Source: Fasciolopsis buskii
Lineage: Eukaryota > Platyhelminthes > Trematoda > Plagiorchiida > Fasciolidae
Reading direction: 5' to 3'
Assembly: GCA_008360955.1 (NCBI GenBank)
Contig: LUCM01000101.1
Span: forward strand, 26,678 to 90,677
DNA: 64,000 nt
In this document: in pieces, positions 62,230-64,000 of the stretch
Position numbering within the stretch: position 1 is the stretch's first letter
Layout: each line of letters opens with the position of its first letter
The notes under the pieces: generated by a model
Database searches by the model: none
The model's input: only the letters and a program-made list of their open reading frames with translations
Told to the model about the DNA's origin: nothing
Made by a program: the position numbers and the translations under genes

Positions 62230-64000
62230 CCACGTGATTTACACGTGGACTTAACACAGTCTCGTTAACAAATACCTGTTCATAACTGCCTCTGATAACC
62301 AGGTCCTTCAGTCCTTATTCAAACTCAATGTATCTTTGGCCTGATAAACAGCTGGTATGGTTCAAAACGAAGTGTTATCCTGGCGGAGTCCAACCAAAAC
62401 TTTTTGCATCGACCAGGTGTGGTGAATCTACAGTCCGGTTTTTATCTCGGTACCCGTGATTTATACCAGTAGAACAGTGCACCTTCTTGCACCATCTGCT
62501 GTCATGTCAAGTGAGGAACAATGGAACTTAACAAGATATCAAAATCTCTGTTGATTTAGGCTGTTAGGAAGGGAAGTGGAACTATACTTAGTTCTTCCTG
62601 CAACGGGGAAGAGAGGGGCCAGCTATCTTGCAACCGGATGAAGGGCTATAACTTTGGTGACTGATCGGTGATCAGGTCTTCAAGTTGGAATAGAAAGCAA
62701 TAGGCTTTGTTAGAAATTGTACGCAGTTGCTTTTCAAGTATGACTTTCTTCACTCAATCAACTGATTTGATGTCAGACGCTGGCCGCAATTGCCAGAAAT
62801 CTATGGAAACTATTGACTTAGAAAACACTGGTTTGACCCACAGTAACAGACTCCCATGATAAAGCAGTAGAAGACGGTCTTACGTGTCCGAAAGTAGAAG
62901 TGAAGAAAAGTTTACGTTGTGCATATGGCTCAAACTTCGCGATGGGTGCTCACTGGTGGATGGACTCATTTGGATGTCACGTGGACAATAGTTCACCCAA
63001 ATCCCATGAATCGAGACCCGAGAACTCGACGGGAGGAAATTTCGCAGGATTCAAATGAATCAGCTATTTTTGAAGCCGAGCTAAAGTTTTGGCACTTCCT
63101 GTGCTTGATCCAGTGAGGAACTTTCACCTCCGTAATCCTATCTTTCTTAGGCAACCGACACAATGAGCTGGATGCAAACAAAAGGGGTTAAGATAGATAC
63201 ATTGTTCTGGCGTTTTTCGAGCGTTTTTTTGTGCATTCATAAGTTCAACTCTTTCCATGTGCTTCCACTAGTTTGATAACTAGTTTTGTTGTGATGTATT
63301 AATCCCTGGTGCAAGAAACTCAAAAAGAACTATGGTTTACCTTTCCCATATGACAGATTTGTTTGTTCGACTGCAAATGTCTCGTCGAGAAAAGCAAGCT
63401 AGGCATTTCGAAGATGTAATGCAGAGGAGAATACAACTACACTGAATGGAAGGGGCAATCGATCTCGCGGTACGAGCCAATCAGAAGCCGTCGTCCGAAG
63501 AAGCAATAACGACTGTGAAAAACGCTGTCTGACGAACAAAGGCCGCGTTAGTAACAAACAGACGCAGGAGCGCCAGAATTCAGATAGACAGCACGACTCT
63601 CCCAGCTGAGAGCAATGGTTCAAATCGCCACTCAGGGGAGTAGAACTGACACAGTCAGAGGGAGACCCAAAAGAACTAAAGCAATAATCTTCGGGGACAC
63701 GGTCTGATCGGCCCGGGAATTTTCAGCCAGTTAGAATATGGATCTTGCGTGAGCATGGTTTGGCAGAGAACAATATGCACGGCCGAGCGGGGTCCGGGAA
63801 CTAGAGCTTGTTTTGCTGCCCAATAAAAGCGTGAGCCACTCGCTTTCCCACATTAACAAAACATCTGAGTCTAAAATGACCAGAAAATAAGCATATTGTG
63901 TCATTCCGAAGCAAAAGTTAATCCATTTGGTCACCTACCTGTCATCGTAATGCATTTGGAAGAAGCAAGAACAAATGCATCCGTTTGAACGCGCACACAA
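62230..64000. other. Unassigned interval
   Basis: About 1.8 kb to the window end with open frames of 74 codons or fewer. A motif GGTTCAAATCGCC at about 63,620 is B-box-like, but no tRNA or SINE structure could be built around it. Confidence 0.35.

Noticed and set aside
1..64000. Bacterial features: operons, ribosome binding sites, CRISPR arrays, insertion sequences.
   Set aside because: Coding density, SINEs, LINEs, microsatellites and the absence of long intact frames show eukaryotic repeat DNA; no regularly spaced repeat array was seen.

Overview
The window is eukaryotic, repeat-dominated, intergenic (or very long-intron) DNA, most likely from a flatworm and probably a digenean trematode. 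No intact host gene could be supported on either strand. The organism call rests on the mobile-element set: decayed RTE/SR2-like LINEs, a CR1/jockey-like LINE, Ty3/Gypsy pol fossils, a Merlin-type (ISXO2-like) transposase relic, tRNA-derived SINEs, and a SINE carrying a hammerhead ribozyme of the kind known from schistosomes. The species is not determined.

Layout. 0-12 kb: a LINE 3' fragment (355-640, minus), two copies of a 96-bp repeat with a 7-bp hairpin, and the first copy of a TATA/CCAAT LTR-like family (about 7.85 kb). 12.4-14.7 kb: an inverted repeat with 350-bp arms, followed by the Merlin transposase pseudogene. 17.6-19.1 kb: a LINE on the minus strand. 20.5-21.8 kb: the hammerhead SINE next to a CR1-like reverse transcriptase fossil. 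23-25 kb: tRNA-SINE and the second LTR-like copy. 30 kb: a LINE 3' end. 32.4-33.1 kb: the longest open frame (239 codons, unassigned), ending in a SINE relic. 35.1-37.8 kb: the most complete LINE (endonuclease, linker, RT, C-terminus), whose RT part is an almost exact inverted copy of the LINE at 17.7-19.1 kb. 40-42 kb: a TA microsatellite and a Gypsy RT scrap. 45-53.5 kb: two SINEs, a LINE fragment and two more LTR-like copies. 57-62.2 kb: a Gypsy RT-RNaseH fossil on the minus strand between two weakly similar 130-bp direct repeats, a 455-base assembly gap with the same roughly 630 bp on both sides, and a palindromic SINE with a 12-bp target-site duplication.

The features do not form a pathway; the window is a graveyard of transposable elements at different ages. 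The most unusual signals are (1) the 1,364-bp inverted pair that is near-identical although both copies are dead and their flanking LINE 3' ends have diverged strongly, which points to gene conversion, recent inverted duplication or misassembly; (2) the palindromic hammerhead SINE, at whose arm end a contig stops exactly; (3) the 350-bp inverted repeat beside the Merlin gene; and (4) the four-copy TATA/CCAAT family. All alignments were made by eye, so boundaries outside the near-identical pairs are approximate.
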